Of a DNA stretch of 64,000 bases, positions 37,540-45,957 are shown one piece after another. This DNA is from Pseudomonas segetis (GTDB taxonomy: Bacteria; Pseudomonadota; Gammaproteobacteria; Pseudomonadales; Pseudomonadaceae): the NCBI RefSeq assembly GCF_900188155.1, contig NZ_FZOG01000004.1, forward strand, positions 310,001 to 374,000, in the 5' to 3' direction. The notes beneath the pieces are model-generated. The model was not told the DNA's origin and searched no databases. It saw only the letters and a list, made by a program, of their open reading frames with translations. The translations under genes were made by a program, and so were the position numbers. Each line of letters starts with the position of its first letter. Positions within the stretch are counted from its first letter, which is position 1.

Positions 37540-38676
37540 TTAGTGCGGGACAACCGCCTCGGCGGCCACGACCAGAGGCACCGCGATAATCCGCCAGTCA
37601 TCACCAACGGCCCGAATATCAGTGATTTTAAGCTGTGGCGCCTCGGCCATTCGTCCCAACGGCAAGTCGAGCAAAGGCCGGGCACTGGAGCCAAGAAACT
37701 TGGCGGCGACGAATATCTGATACTCATCAACCAGCCCTTGCCGGGCAAATGCGCCCGCCAGCCGTGGACCAGCCTCGACCAGAATTTCGTTACTGCCACG
37801 GGCGGCCAGCTCAACCAGCAACTTGCGCAAATCGACATGACCATTGCTGCCGGGCACGGCCAGCAATTCGTGACCCTCGCTCAAGTAGCGATCTCGCGCC
37901 GTGGCGGCCGCACAGGTCGCGACCATTGCCGCACCGGCCTGAAAGAATGCCGCGTCGAGCGGCACGCGCAAGCGCCCATCAATCAGCACGCGCAAAGGCG
38001 GACGGGCATCGGCCAGGGCAGACAACTCCGCGTTGAGGCCAAGCTCTTCGTTGCGCACGGTCAGGCGCGCATCATCGGCCAGCACCGTATCGGCGCCGCT
38101 GAGCACCACGCTCGAGCGTGCACGCAGCCGCTGCACCGCCGAGCGCGCTGCTGGCCCGGTAATCCATTGGCTTTCGCCACTGGCCATGGCCGTGCGCCCA
38201 TCAAGACTCATTGCCAGCTTGACCCGTACAAAGGGCAAGCCTTGCTCCATGCGCTTGATGAAACCCGCATTCAACTCGCGGGCCTGCGCTTCGAGCACGC
38301 CACTTTGCACGGCAATGCCGGCCTGCATCAGCCGTAGCAAGCCGCTACCGGAAACTTGCGGGTTGGGGTCCTGCATGGCCGCGACGACCCTGGCCACGCC
38401 TGCATCAATCAATGCGTCGGCGCAAGGCGGGGTGCGCCCATGATGGCTGCATGGCTCGAGCGTCACATAGGCCGTGGCCCCTTTGGCCCTGGCACCTGCC
38501 TGGCGCAAGGCATGTACCTCGGCATGGGGCTCACCGGAGCGGGCATGCCAGCCTTCGCCCACAATCCTGCCGTCCTGAACGATCACACAGCCCACTCGTG
38601 GATTCGGGTGCGTTGAGTACAATCCTTTACGAGCCAACTCCAAAGCACGGGCCATAAAGGCGTTATCAACTGTCAT
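37540..38676 (-). CDS. ribD: Bifunctional pyrimidine deaminase/reductase RibD
   Basis: A 378-residue RibD. N-terminal deaminase: RVGCVIVQDGRIVGEGWHARSGEPHAEVHALRQAG (zinc His and catalytic Glu) and TLEPCSHHGRTPPCADALIDAGV (zinc cysteines). C-terminal reductase: VRVKLAMSLDGRTAMASGESQWITG and EILVEAGPRLAGAFARQGLVDEY. It carries out two consecutive steps after RibA. Its start lies 2 bases after the nrdR stop, so the two are co-transcribed, while a promoter and riboswitch separate it from ribE. Confidence 0.96.
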   Translation of the reverse strand: MTVDNAFMARALELARKGLYSTHPNPRVGCVIVQDGRIVGEGWHARSGEPHAEVHALRQAGARAKGATAYVTLEPCSHHGRTPPCADALIDAGVARVVAAMQDPNPQVSGSGLLRLMQAGIAVQSGVLEAQARELNAGFIKRMEQGLPFVRVKLAMSLDGRTAMASGESQWITGPAARSAVQRLRARSSVVLSGADTVLADDARLTVRNEELGLNAELSALADARPPLRVLIDGRLRVPLDAAFFQAGAAMVATCAAATARDRYLSEGHELLAVPGSNGHVDLRKLLVELAARGSNEILVEAGPRLAGAFARQGLVDEYQIFVAAKFLGSSARPLLDLPLGRMAEAPQLKITDIRAVGDDWRIIAVPLVVAAEAVVPH

Positions 38677-38678
38677 GC

Positions 38679-39143
38679 TTAATCCTTTGAGGGTTCTCGA
38701 GACAGGCGATCAATTTCCTCGCGAAACTCATTGAGGTCCTGGAAACGCCGATACACCGAAGCAAAGCGGATGTAAGCCACTTCATCAAGCTTTTGCAGTT
38801 CGGTCATGACCAACTCGCCGAGCACCAGCGACTTCACCTCGCGCTCACCGGTGGCACGCAGGCGATGCTTGATATGGGCGATCGCAGCCTCCACTCGCTC
38901 GATGCTCACTGGACGCTTTTCCAAAGCGCGGAGCATGCCGGCTCGCAGTTTTTCTTCATCGAAAGGCTGGCGACTGCCGTCTTGCTTGATCAGCCGAGGC
39001 ATCACCAGTTCCGCAGTTTCAAAGGTCGTAAAACGTTCGCCACACGCCAGGCACTCACGGCGACGACGAACTTGCTCACCTTCGGCCACCAGACGTGAGT
39101 CAATCACTTTGGTGTCGTTGGCGGCGCAGAATGGACAGTGCAT
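38679..39143 (-). CDS. nrdR: Transcriptional repressor NrdR
   Basis: A 154-residue protein from the ATG at 39143 ([42 protein letters not shown]), with the four zinc-ribbon cysteines. The ATP-cone domain follows: [46 protein letters not shown]. NrdR represses ribonucleotide reductase genes through NrdR boxes. It is directly followed by ribD, the common nrdR-ribD order. Confidence 0.96.
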   Translation of the reverse strand: MHCPFCAANDTKVIDSRLVAEGEQVRRRRECLACGERFTTFETAELVMPRLIKQDGSRQPFDEEKLRAGMLRALEKRPVSIERVEAAIAHIKHRLRATGEREVKSLVLGELVMTELQKLDEVAYIRFASVYRRFQDLNEFREEIDRLSREPSKD

Positions 39144-39269
39144 ACAATGGCCTGCCTTGAACAGAAAGGCGCCATGGTAGCGCATCTCAGCGGCAAGACA
39201 AGCCGCCAGCTTTGCGGTATACAGGCGGGCAAGAATCCATTGAACGGATACACGACAAAAGGAGCACGC

Positions 39270-39707
39270 ATGTACTTGCGCCACCTCACCCTGATCGGCC
39301 TGCTCGGTCTGCTAAGCGCCTGTGCCAGCGACCCCGCTGCGCCAGTAGCCAGCCAGCCCGAAACCAAGACCGCAGCGGCCACAGCCGCCACGCCAGCACA
39401 TTTACGCGAAATCAGCGGCAACCTGATCGGTGTACCGGATGGCGCCATGGCAGAAGTCGCGCTGTTGGTCATCGGCAGCAATGGCCTGCCCGCTCAGTTG
39501 CTGGGTAACATCCAGCTGCGCGGCAATGGCTCGACCCTGCCCTTTCGCCTGGTATTCAATCCCGCGGCGTTCGACCATGGCATCCGGGTTGAGCTGCGCG
39601 GGCGAGCCAACCTTGAAGGTCGCCTGATTCAGCATATGCCCACCCAACTGATTCGCAGCGCGCAAAACCAGACGCTTGGCGATATCCGCATGCAGGTTGC
39701 GCCGTGA
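39270..39707 (+). CDS. YbaY-family lipoprotein
   Basis: About 145 residues from the ATG at 39270, with AAAGGAG upstream; the longer frame is not supported. The signal sequence [20 protein letters not shown] has a lipobox LSAC, so it should be lipidated. The mature part has the YbaY/type III secretion pilotin-like fold: [53 protein letters not shown]. The function of this family is poorly known; it is probably an outer-membrane lipoprotein. Its end overlaps the methyltransferase start by 4 bases. Confidence 0.85.
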   Translation: MYLRHLTLIGLLGLLSACASDPAAPVASQPETKTAAATAATPAHLREISGNLIGVPDGAMAEVALLVIGSNGLPAQLLGNIQLRGNGSTLPFRLVFNPAAFDHGIRVELRGRANLEGRLIQHMPTQLIRSAQNQTLGDIRMQVAP

Positions 39708-40399
39708 CTTCACCCCGCCTGACGCCAAGTGCGCCAGCGGAGCTGCTTGAAGCGCTCAATGCGCTGCTTGGCGATGCGCAATTGAGCATACAAACCCTGC
39801 CAGAAACGGATATCAGGCTGTGGCTGATTGATGCCGGGAACATGGATCGCCAGTTCAGCCCGGAAGAAACCCAGCGCATACTCGAAGACCCGCCCTACTG
39901 GTGCTTCTGCTGGGCCAGCGGATTGGTCCTGGCGCGCTGGCTGGCGCAGAATCCGCAATGGGTACGCAATAAACGGGTGCTCGATTTCGGTACCGGCTCG
40001 GGGATCGCGGCCATTGCTGCAGCCAAGGCAGGAGCCAGCGAAGTCGTGGCCTGCGATCTCGACCCGATGGCCCTGGCGGCGACAAAAGCCAACGCCGAAT
40101 TGAATAGTGTAAAACTGGGTTACTCCGCAGATTTTTTTACCGAAACGGATCGTTTTGACCTGATCATTGTGGCCGACGTGCTTTATGATCGCGCCAACCT
40201 GCCGCTACTGGATCAGTTCCTCAGCCGCGGGCAGCAAGCGCTGGTTGCCGATTCACGGGTACGCAACTTCGAGCACCCGCTGTACCAGCGCCTCGGCCTC
40301 ATGCAGGCCTGCACCTGGCCGGACCTGGCCGAGCCGGACGAGTTTCGCCAGGTGAGCCTGTATCACGCAGCGCGCAGTTCGGCGACGACGACTTGTTAA
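39704..40399 (+). CDS. Class I SAM-dependent methyltransferase, ETFB-lysine methyltransferase-like
   Basis: A 231-residue protein starting at a GTG (39704) that overlaps the lipoprotein gene by 4 bases. The SAM-binding core is clear: VRNKRVLDFGTGSGIAAIAAAKAGASEVVACDLDPMALAATKANAELN, then FDLIIVADVLYDRANLPLLDQFL. The preceding PPYWCFCWASGLVLARWLAQNP fits methyltransferases of the METTL20/ETFKMT and related group, which methylate lysines of the electron-transfer flavoprotein beta subunit. The substrate is inferred by resemblance only. Confidence 0.8.
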   Translation: MTSPRLTPSAPAELLEALNALLGDAQLSIQTLPETDIRLWLIDAGNMDRQFSPEETQRILEDPPYWCFCWASGLVLARWLAQNPQWVRNKRVLDFGTGSGIAAIAAAKAGASEVVACDLDPMALAATKANAELNSVKLGYSADFFTETDRFDLIIVADVLYDRANLPLLDQFLSRGQQALVADSRVRNFEHPLYQRLGLMQACTWPDLAEPDEFRQVSLYHAARSSATTTC

Positions 40400-40456
40400 A
40401 CTAGCCCGCAAGCCTTATTAACCTACTTATCAGCCTTTGATCCTGCGAGACAGACC

Positions 40457-41329
40457 ATGAGCGACACCCCCTATATTTTTGATATCTCCGGCGCCGCACA
40501 GTTTGATCAACTGGTCGTTGAGAACTCGTTCAATAAGCCGGTACTGGTTGATTTCTGGGCAGACTGGTGTGCGCCATGCAAGGCGCTGATGCCGCTACTG
40601 GCACAGATTACCGAGAGTTATCAGGGCGAACTGCTGTTGGCCAAGGTCAACTGTGATATCGAGCAGGACATTGTCGCTCGCTTCGGTATTCGCAGCCTGC
40701 CGACCGTTGTGCTGTTCAAGGATGGCCAACCGGTTGACGGTTTTGCCGGCGCCAAGCTCGAGTCGGAAATCCGCGCCATGCTGCAGCCCCATGTTGCGGA
40801 GCCGGCACCGGCGCAGGAAAACCTGTTCGACAGCGCCAGCAAGCTGTTTGCCGAGGGCCAGGTCGACGCTGCCGAGGCACAACTCAAGCAACTGCTCGGT
40901 GAAGACAACAGCAACGCACCGGCATTGATCTTGTACGCACGCTGCCTGGCTGAACGCGGCGAACTGACCGAGGCGCAAACAGTGCTTGATGCCGTAAGTG
41001 GCGACGAACACAAACAAGCTCTCAATGGTGCCAAAGCCCAACTGACCTTCCTGCGCCAGGCGGCTGAACTGCCTGATGCAGCTGAATTGAAGACGCGCCT
41101 GGGACAAAACCCCGAGGATGACGAAGCGACTTACCAACTGGCCGTTCAGCAGCTTGCCAACCAGCAATACGAGTCCGCGCTGGATGCATTGCTTAAATTA
41201 TTCGTGCGCAATCGCAATTATGCGGACGGCCTGGCGCATAAAACCCTTCTCCAGGTGTTCGAGCTGCTCGGCAACGACCATGCGCTGGTCACTCAATATC
41301 GTAGAAAACTCTATCAAGCGATTTATTGA
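40457..41329 (+). CDS. cnoX: Thioredoxin-domain chaperone CnoX (YbbN)
   Basis: A 290-residue protein: thioredoxin domain (about 1-115) with an intact C38-A-P-C41 active site in FWADWCAPCKALMP, followed by TPR-like helical repeats (about 120-290), e.g. FDSASKLFAEGQVDAAEAQLKQLLGED. This is the CnoX/YbbN architecture. E. coli CnoX has SxxC and acts as a chlorine-activated holdase; this version keeps both cysteines, so it may also have redox activity. It precedes a DUF417 gene by about 100 bases. Confidence 0.88.
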   Translation: MSDTPYIFDISGAAQFDQLVVENSFNKPVLVDFWADWCAPCKALMPLLAQITESYQGELLLAKVNCDIEQDIVARFGIRSLPTVVLFKDGQPVDGFAGAKLESEIRAMLQPHVAEPAPAQENLFDSASKLFAEGQVDAAEAQLKQLLGEDNSNAPALILYARCLAERGELTEAQTVLDAVSGDEHKQALNGAKAQLTFLRQAAELPDAAELKTRLGQNPEDDEATYQLAVQQLANQQYESALDALLKLFVRNRNYADGLAHKTLLQVFELLGNDHALVTQYRRKLYQAIY

Positions 41330-41430
41330 CTGTAATTATTCAAAAGCCAAGGACTCTAGTTAAGTAAGCACTGCTGCAGAACAACAGGTTTTGCAGCGCT
41401 CACAACTATTGACTGAAGCGTTTAAACATC

Positions 41431-41892
41431 ATGAATAGCAAGCACTCAAGGATCGGCTTTTACATTGCGCTGTACGGCACTGTGTTTATTATTGCCTGGA
41501 TTGGCGCATTCAAGTTCACCCCAGGTGAAGCCAAGGCCATCAGCCACCTGATTGAGCACTCGCCATTTCTCTCGTGGATGTACAGTGTCGGCAGTATCGA
41601 GGGCGTCTCAAAGATTATTGGCGTGGGCGAATTGAGCATCGCCGCCCTGTTAGCGCTCTACCCCATCAACAAGAAAGCCTCGCTACTCGGCGGTTTGCTG
41701 GCGACAGGCCTGTTCCTGACAACCCTGACCTTCTTGCTGACAACTCCGGGTACCTTGAACCCTGAAAGCGTCTTCCCTTCACTACTGGGCGCGTTCCTGA
41801 TCAAAGACGTGGTATTGCTTGGTGTTGTTCTGGTGGTCGCCGCCGAATCCTGGATTGAGCTCAAGCACTCAAGGTCAAACCAATCGGCTTGA
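41431..41892 (+). CDS. DUF417 (YkgB/RclC-like) membrane protein
   Basis: A 153-residue, four-helix membrane protein. RIGFYIALYGTVFIIAWIGAFKFTPGEAKAISHLIEHSPFLSWMYSV is the family's N-terminal signature, and the rest has three more hydrophobic segments. E. coli YkgB (RclC) belongs to this family and is induced by reactive chlorine. The gene follows cnoX on the same strand, but with a 101-base gap, so co-transcription is uncertain. Function remains unknown beyond this association. Confidence 0.8.
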   Translation: MNSKHSRIGFYIALYGTVFIIAWIGAFKFTPGEAKAISHLIEHSPFLSWMYSVGSIEGVSKIIGVGELSIAALLALYPINKKASLLGGLLATGLFLTTLTFLLTTPGTLNPESVFPSLLGAFLIKDVVLLGVVLVVAAESWIELKHSRSNQSA

Positions 41893-41921
41893 CTCCAACC
41901 AGCCGATGAACCGGTTTAGCA

Positions 41922-42266
41922 CTAGCCAAGCCAGTGATAAACCGGCGCATCGGCCCCGCTCTCAACCCGCACCTGCGCACAATGTCGCAAGCGCACCAGC
42001 AACTGCTTTGCAGCCAACTCCCCGCCTGCCAATCCCGTAAGCTGTTCCATCAGCAACGGCCCTTCGATGCTACCTGCCTTGCCCAGTAAAGACAGGGTGC
42101 TTTGCCAAAGCGCATCAGTCCTGGGCGCCTCAACCGGCGCAGCCTCTGTAGTCGCCGGCGGCGTACTGACTGGCAAGTTAGCGGCCAGGTGCGCCCAATC
42201 CTGAGCATCAAGCTCAACAGTCAGATCAACCGGCCAATCACCGATCTTGCCGCGTATGCGTACCAT
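41922..42266 (-). CDS. Conserved-looking hypothetical protein, 114 residues
   Basis: The best start is the ATG at 42266 with GGAGG upstream (MVRIRGKIGDWPVDLTVELD); the frame is open further, to 42320. The protein has an N-terminal beta-rich part, a proline/alanine-rich linker (LPVSTPPATTEAAPVEAPRT) and a helical C-terminus containing LSLLGKAGSIEGPLLMEQLTGLAGGELAAKQLLVRLRHC. I do not recognise a family. It lies between convergent and divergent neighbours and has no obvious partner. Confidence 0.6.
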   Translation of the reverse strand: MVRIRGKIGDWPVDLTVELDAQDWAHLAANLPVSTPPATTEAAPVEAPRTDALWQSTLSLLGKAGSIEGPLLMEQLTGLAGGELAAKQLLVRLRHCAQVRVESGADAPVYHWLG

Positions 42267-42348
42267 ATCGCCTCCAATTTCCTGGGCTGAATGCTCCCAC
42301 GGCAAGGCGCGCAATGACAACTCGCGCTAGCAATCAGCGATTTAATTC

Positions 42349-42361
42349 GTTATAACATTAC
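42349..42361. promoter_or_regulatory. Candidate Zur box upstream of zrgA
   Basis: GTTATAACATTAC matches the Zur core GTTATAnTATAAC at all but two positions, just 31 bases before the zrgA start. Position and the zinc-related genes downstream support it; the imperfect match keeps confidence moderate. Confidence 0.45.
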
Positions 42362-42392
42362 AACTTATTTCACTATCCGCCTGGAGCCAACA

Positions 42393-43016
42393 ATGCGTCG
42401 CGTCCTGCTAGCACTGCCTTTCGCCCTTCTTCCACTTGCCGCAATGGCGCACGACCACGATCACGATCACGACCATGCGGAACATGCCAGTCTTGGCGCC
42501 CACGAACACGGGGTTGCTCAACTCAATGTCGCGCTTGATGGCAACACTCTGGAAATAGAACTGGAAAGCCCAGCCATGAACCTGGTGGGCTTTGAGCACG
42601 CGCCCAGCTCTGATGCCGACAAAGCCGCCATCAGCCAGGCCCGCAGCCAACTTGAAAAGCCTCTGGCACTATTTAGCCTCAACACTGGCGATTGCAGCCT
42701 CAGCAGCAAGGAACTGGAAAGCCCGCTGTTTTCAGGGGCTCATGCTGAATCAGAGCATGAACATGAGCACGAAGCCGGTGAGCATGAGCATGAGCACGAA
42801 GCCGGTGAGCATGAGCATGAGCATGAGCATGAGCACAGCGAAATTCATGCGCACTACAGCTTCAACTGCAAGCAACCACAAGCCTTGCAACAACTTGAAC
42901 TGGCCCAGCTGTTCAAGCAATTCCCCGCTACCCATAAAATCCAGCTGCAACTGATTGGCCCAAATGGTCAGCAGGGAGCGGAACTGACCCCTGAGCAGAG
43001 CAGCGCCAAGTTCTAA
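42393..43016 (+). CDS. zrgA: ZrgA-like (DUF2796) zinc-binding periplasmic protein
   Basis: A 207-residue exported protein (signal MRRVLLALPFALLPLAAMA). The mature start is very histidine-rich (HDHDHDHDHAEH), followed by LGAHEHGVAQLNVALDGNTLEIELESPAMNLVGFEHAP, the DUF2796 signature, and a second His/Glu-rich insert (about residues 121-148) built from tandem repeats. The C-terminus is FKQFPATHKIQLQLIGPNGQQGAELTPEQ. Members are Zur-regulated and help take up zinc. It is followed at about 160 bases by an ABC ATPase, permease and DUF3299 gene, as in other Pseudomonas zinc-starvation clusters. Confidence 0.85.
   Translation: MRRVLLALPFALLPLAAMAHDHDHDHDHAEHASLGAHEHGVAQLNVALDGNTLEIELESPAMNLVGFEHAPSSDADKAAISQARSQLEKPLALFSLNTGDCSLSSKELESPLFSGAHAESEHEHEHEAGEHEHEHEAGEHEHEHEHEHSEIHAHYSFNCKQPQALQQLELAQLFKQFPATHKIQLQLIGPNGQQGAELTPEQSSAKF
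42753..42836 (+). repeat. In-frame tandem repeats encoding a His/Glu-rich segment of zrgA
   Basis: Two 27-base units (42753-42779 and 42780-42806) differ by one base; each encodes EHEHEHEAG. They are followed by GAGCAT repeated four times and GAGCAC (to 42836). Such direct repeats change copy number easily by slippage and would alter the number of metal-binding histidines. Confidence 0.9.
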
Positions 43017-43178
43017 AATCAGCCGCTGTACAGCACAAGGGGCAAGCCCTGCGTAACAATGGCTTCGTTTACTGGAATAAAACCAGTAGGCTCTCGGCCC
43101 AGGCTGTGGCGGTACACAGGCACACCAACTCTGTTTACTCCAATATAGACCGGCCCGGGCAACCGGGCCGTTGCATTC

Positions 43179-43889
43179 ATGACTTCAGCACTGATTAGCC
43201 TCACCGACCTCGGCTTTGCATGGCCCGGCCAACCTGAGTTGCTTGATATTCCCAGCTTTACCCTGCAACGCGGCGAGACACTGTTCCTCAAAGGCCCCAG
43301 CGGCAGTGGCAAAACCACGCTACTGGGCTTGCTCGGTGGCGTGCAAAAGCCTGACCGAGGCTTGATCAAGCTGCTCGACCAGGATCTCAGCGCCTTGTCA
43401 TCCGGCGCGCGAGATCGGTTCAGGGTCAACCATACCGGCTACATTTTCCAGCAATTCAACCTGCTGCCGTTTTTATCGGTACGTGAAAACGTCGAGTTGC
43501 CCTGTCATTTCTCGGACATCAGGAATAATCGCGCTCGTCATCGCCATGGCAGTGTTGCCAAGGCGGCTGCTGGTTTGCTCGCCCACCTGGGTTTGACCGA
43601 CCCCAGACTGCTCGAGCGCCGTGCCGACTCGTTATCCATCGGCCAACAACAACGCGTTGCTGCGGCACGCGCCCTGATTGGCCAGCCGGAACTGGTCATC
43701 GCCGACGAACCGACTTCGGCACTCGATGCCGATGCGCGCGAAGCCTTCTTGCAGCTGTTGTTTGCCGAATGCCGCGAAGCGGGCGCCAGCTTGTTGTTTG
43801 TCAGCCACGACCAGAGCCTGGCGCCGCTGTTTGATCGCAACCTGTCGCTTGCCGATCTTAACCACGCCTCCCGGCCACAGGAGATTTAA
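43179..43889 (+). CDS. ABC transporter ATP-binding protein (FtsE/LolD-like) of the zinc cluster
   Basis: A 236-residue ATPase: Walker A GPSGSGKTTLLGLLGG, Q-loop FQQFNLLPFLSVRENVELP, signature SLSIGQQQRVAAARALIG (SIGQQ instead of LSGGQ), Walker B ELVIADEPTSALD and switch histidine LFVSHD. Its sequence is of the MacB/LolD type that pairs with FtsX-like permeases. It is followed directly by such a permease. It probably works with zrgA, though the transported compound is not proven. Confidence 0.88.
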   Translation: MTSALISLTDLGFAWPGQPELLDIPSFTLQRGETLFLKGPSGSGKTTLLGLLGGVQKPDRGLIKLLDQDLSALSSGARDRFRVNHTGYIFQQFNLLPFLSVRENVELPCHFSDIRNNRARHRHGSVAKAAAGLLAHLGLTDPRLLERRADSLSIGQQQRVAAARALIGQPELVIADEPTSALDADAREAFLQLLFAECREAGASLLFVSHDQSLAPLFDRNLSLADLNHASRPQEI

Positions 43890-43890
43890 G

Positions 43891-45156
43891 GTGTATTTAT
43901 TTCGTCTGGCGCTGGCGAGCTTAAGCAACCGCCGCTTCACCGCCCTGCTCACCGTTTTCGCCATCGCCTTGTCAGTCTGCCTGTTGCTCGCCGTTGAACG
44001 CGTACGCACCGAGGCTCGCGCCAGCTTTGCCAACACCATCAGCGGCACCGACTTGATCGTTGGCGCCCGTTCCGGCTCAATCAACTTGTTGCTCTATTCA
44101 GTGTTTCGCATTGGTAATGCGACCAACAACATTCGCTGGGACAGCTTCGAACAACTGGCGCAGAACCCAAGGGTCAAGTGGGCGATCCCGATTTCGCTGG
44201 GTGACTCGCACCGCGGCTACCGGGTGATGGGCACCAATACCGACTACTTCGAACATTATCGCTACGCTCGCCAACAGCCGCTGGAGCTAAGCCAGGGCCG
44301 TGAGTTTGCCGATGATCCATTCGAGGTCGTGCTCGGCGCCGAGGTTGCCGAAGCCCTGCATTACAAACTGGGCGACGAGCTGGTTCTGGCCCATGGCGTC
44401 GCCACCATCAGCCTGGTCAAACACGATGACAAACCCTTTCATGTGGTCGGCATTCTCAAGCGCACCGGCACGCCGGTCGACCGCACCCTGCATATCTCGC
44501 TGGCCGGGATGGAAGCACTGCATGTTGACTGGAAAAACGGCATGCCCGCACAAGGCGCAGACAGGATAAGCGCAGAACAAGTGCGCAGCATGCACCTGCA
44601 GCCGACGGCGATAACCGCTGTGCTGTTGGGCCTGAAAAGCAAGATCGCCACTTTCAGCTTACAACGCGATATCAATGAGTATCGTGGCGAGCCCTTGCTC
44701 GCAATATTGCCGGGCGTTGCCTTGCAAGAGCTCTGGGGCTTGATGGGAACCGCCGAGAAAGCCCTGTTTGTGGTTTCGCTGTTCGTGGTGATAACCGGCT
44801 TGATCGGCATGCTCACTGCAATCCTGACCAGCCTCAATGAACGACGCCGCGAAATGGCTATCCTGCGTTCGGTCGGTGCCCGACCTTGGCATATTGCCAG
44901 CCTGCTGATATTCGAAGCCTTCAGCCTGGCCTTGGCAGGCGTGCTACTGGGTTTGTTGCTGTTGTATGTCGGCATCGCAGCGGTGCAAGGCTATGTTCAG
45001 GCTAACTACGGTCTCTACTTGCCACTCAATGTTCCAAGTGGCTATGAGTGGATGCTGCTCGGCTGTATCCTTGGCGCTGCATTGCTGATGGGTTGCGTAC
45101 CGGCATGGCGTGCATATCGACAGTCCCTGGCTGACGGTCTTTCAATTCGCTTATGA
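43891..45156 (+). CDS. FtsX/MacB-type ABC permease of the zinc cluster
   Basis: About 421 residues starting at a GTG (43891) with CAGGAG upstream; the longer frame overlaps the ATPase gene. One N-terminal helix (RFTALLTVFAIALSVCLLLA) is followed by a large periplasmic domain with the MacB-like pattern DLIVGARSGSINLLLYSVFRIGNATNNI, and three C-terminal helices containing LTSLNERRREMAILRSVGARPWHI, the typical FtsX-domain coupling region. It lies one base after the ATPase gene stop. Role in zinc starvation is inferred from its neighbours. Confidence 0.87.
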   Translation: MYLFRLALASLSNRRFTALLTVFAIALSVCLLLAVERVRTEARASFANTISGTDLIVGARSGSINLLLYSVFRIGNATNNIRWDSFEQLAQNPRVKWAIPISLGDSHRGYRVMGTNTDYFEHYRYARQQPLELSQGREFADDPFEVVLGAEVAEALHYKLGDELVLAHGVATISLVKHDDKPFHVVGILKRTGTPVDRTLHISLAGMEALHVDWKNGMPAQGADRISAEQVRSMHLQPTAITAVLLGLKSKIATFSLQRDINEYRGEPLLAILPGVALQELWGLMGTAEKALFVVSLFVVITGLIGMLTAILTSLNERRREMAILRSVGARPWHIASLLIFEAFSLALAGVLLGLLLLYVGIAAVQGYVQANYGLYLPLNVPSGYEWMLLGCILGAALLMGCVPAWRAYRQSLADGLSIRL

Positions 45157-45164
45157 GGTCACCC

Positions 45165-45689
45165 ATGCTGCGCACCGCCCTTGGCGCCCTGATCCTGGCC
45201 ATGTCCACCTCGCTATGGGCGGCCGAGCCCCGCGAGCTGACCTGGTCGGAGCTGATCCCGCCCAACGCGCCACCTGTTGTTCGGCAGATGGCGCCCATGC
45301 ATGACCTATCGCAGCTGGGCGATACCTTGTCCGAGTCTGGCCCCGGCATGAAGCAGCTATCGCCCGCGGCGCCGGTGGTCAAGGCGCTCGATGGCGTCGA
45401 CGTAAAGCTGCCGGGTTATATAGTGCCGCTGGATGCCACGGATGAGGGACGGGTAACCGAGTTCCTGCTGGTGCCCTACTTCGGCGCCTGCATCCATGTG
45501 CCGCCACCGCCGTCCAACCAGATCGTGCATATCACTACCGAACTCGGGGTCAAGCTCGATACCCTGTACCAACCTTTCTGGGTCGAAGGGCCGCTCAAGG
45601 TCGAACAAAGCACCAGCGAACTGGCGGACGCTGGTTACCAGATGAGTGCGCAGAAGATCTATCCGTACGAGTTGCCAGAAGGCGAGTAA
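45165..45689 (+). CDS. DUF3299 exported protein of the zinc cluster
   Basis: About 174 residues from the ATG at 45165 (MLRTALGALILAMSTSLWAAE, a signal peptide), with GAGG just upstream; an ATG at 45153 overlapping the permease stop is an alternative. The mature part has KLPGYIVPLDATDEGRVTEFLLVPYFGACIHVPPPPSNQIVHI, the DUF3299 core with a conserved cysteine and histidine. In Pseudomonas it accompanies ZrgA and the ABC genes. The biochemical role is unknown; a periplasmic metal-handling job is plausible. Confidence 0.85.
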   Translation: MLRTALGALILAMSTSLWAAEPRELTWSELIPPNAPPVVRQMAPMHDLSQLGDTLSESGPGMKQLSPAAPVVKALDGVDVKLPGYIVPLDATDEGRVTEFLLVPYFGACIHVPPPPSNQIVHITTELGVKLDTLYQPFWVEGPLKVEQSTSELADAGYQMSAQKIYPYELPEGE

Positions 45690-45957
45690 CTGAACATTCC
45701 CCCACGGCAGACAGCGCAAAACCTGTCTGCCACGGCCCAAGCCCCGAACCGCGCAAAAGCGAGCCCGCCACCTGAGCCTATTCAGTCCAAATGGTGGGTG
45801 AACAAACGCCAATCATCCTAGGGATTCGAATCACAGCGCATTCAAGCAGCGAGCAGCGCGAGGCTTGGCCGCCAGGGTTCCAGCACCGACATGCTCAAAC
45901 ATAAGCAAGTTGCATAACCTATGTGGCGACATGGCGGGCAAAAAATTTCCGACCCGC

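Noticed and set aside
42408..42954. Open frames on either strand across the His-rich zrgA gene
   Set aside because: They are mirror products of the GAGCAT-type repeats and have no independent start signals or sense.
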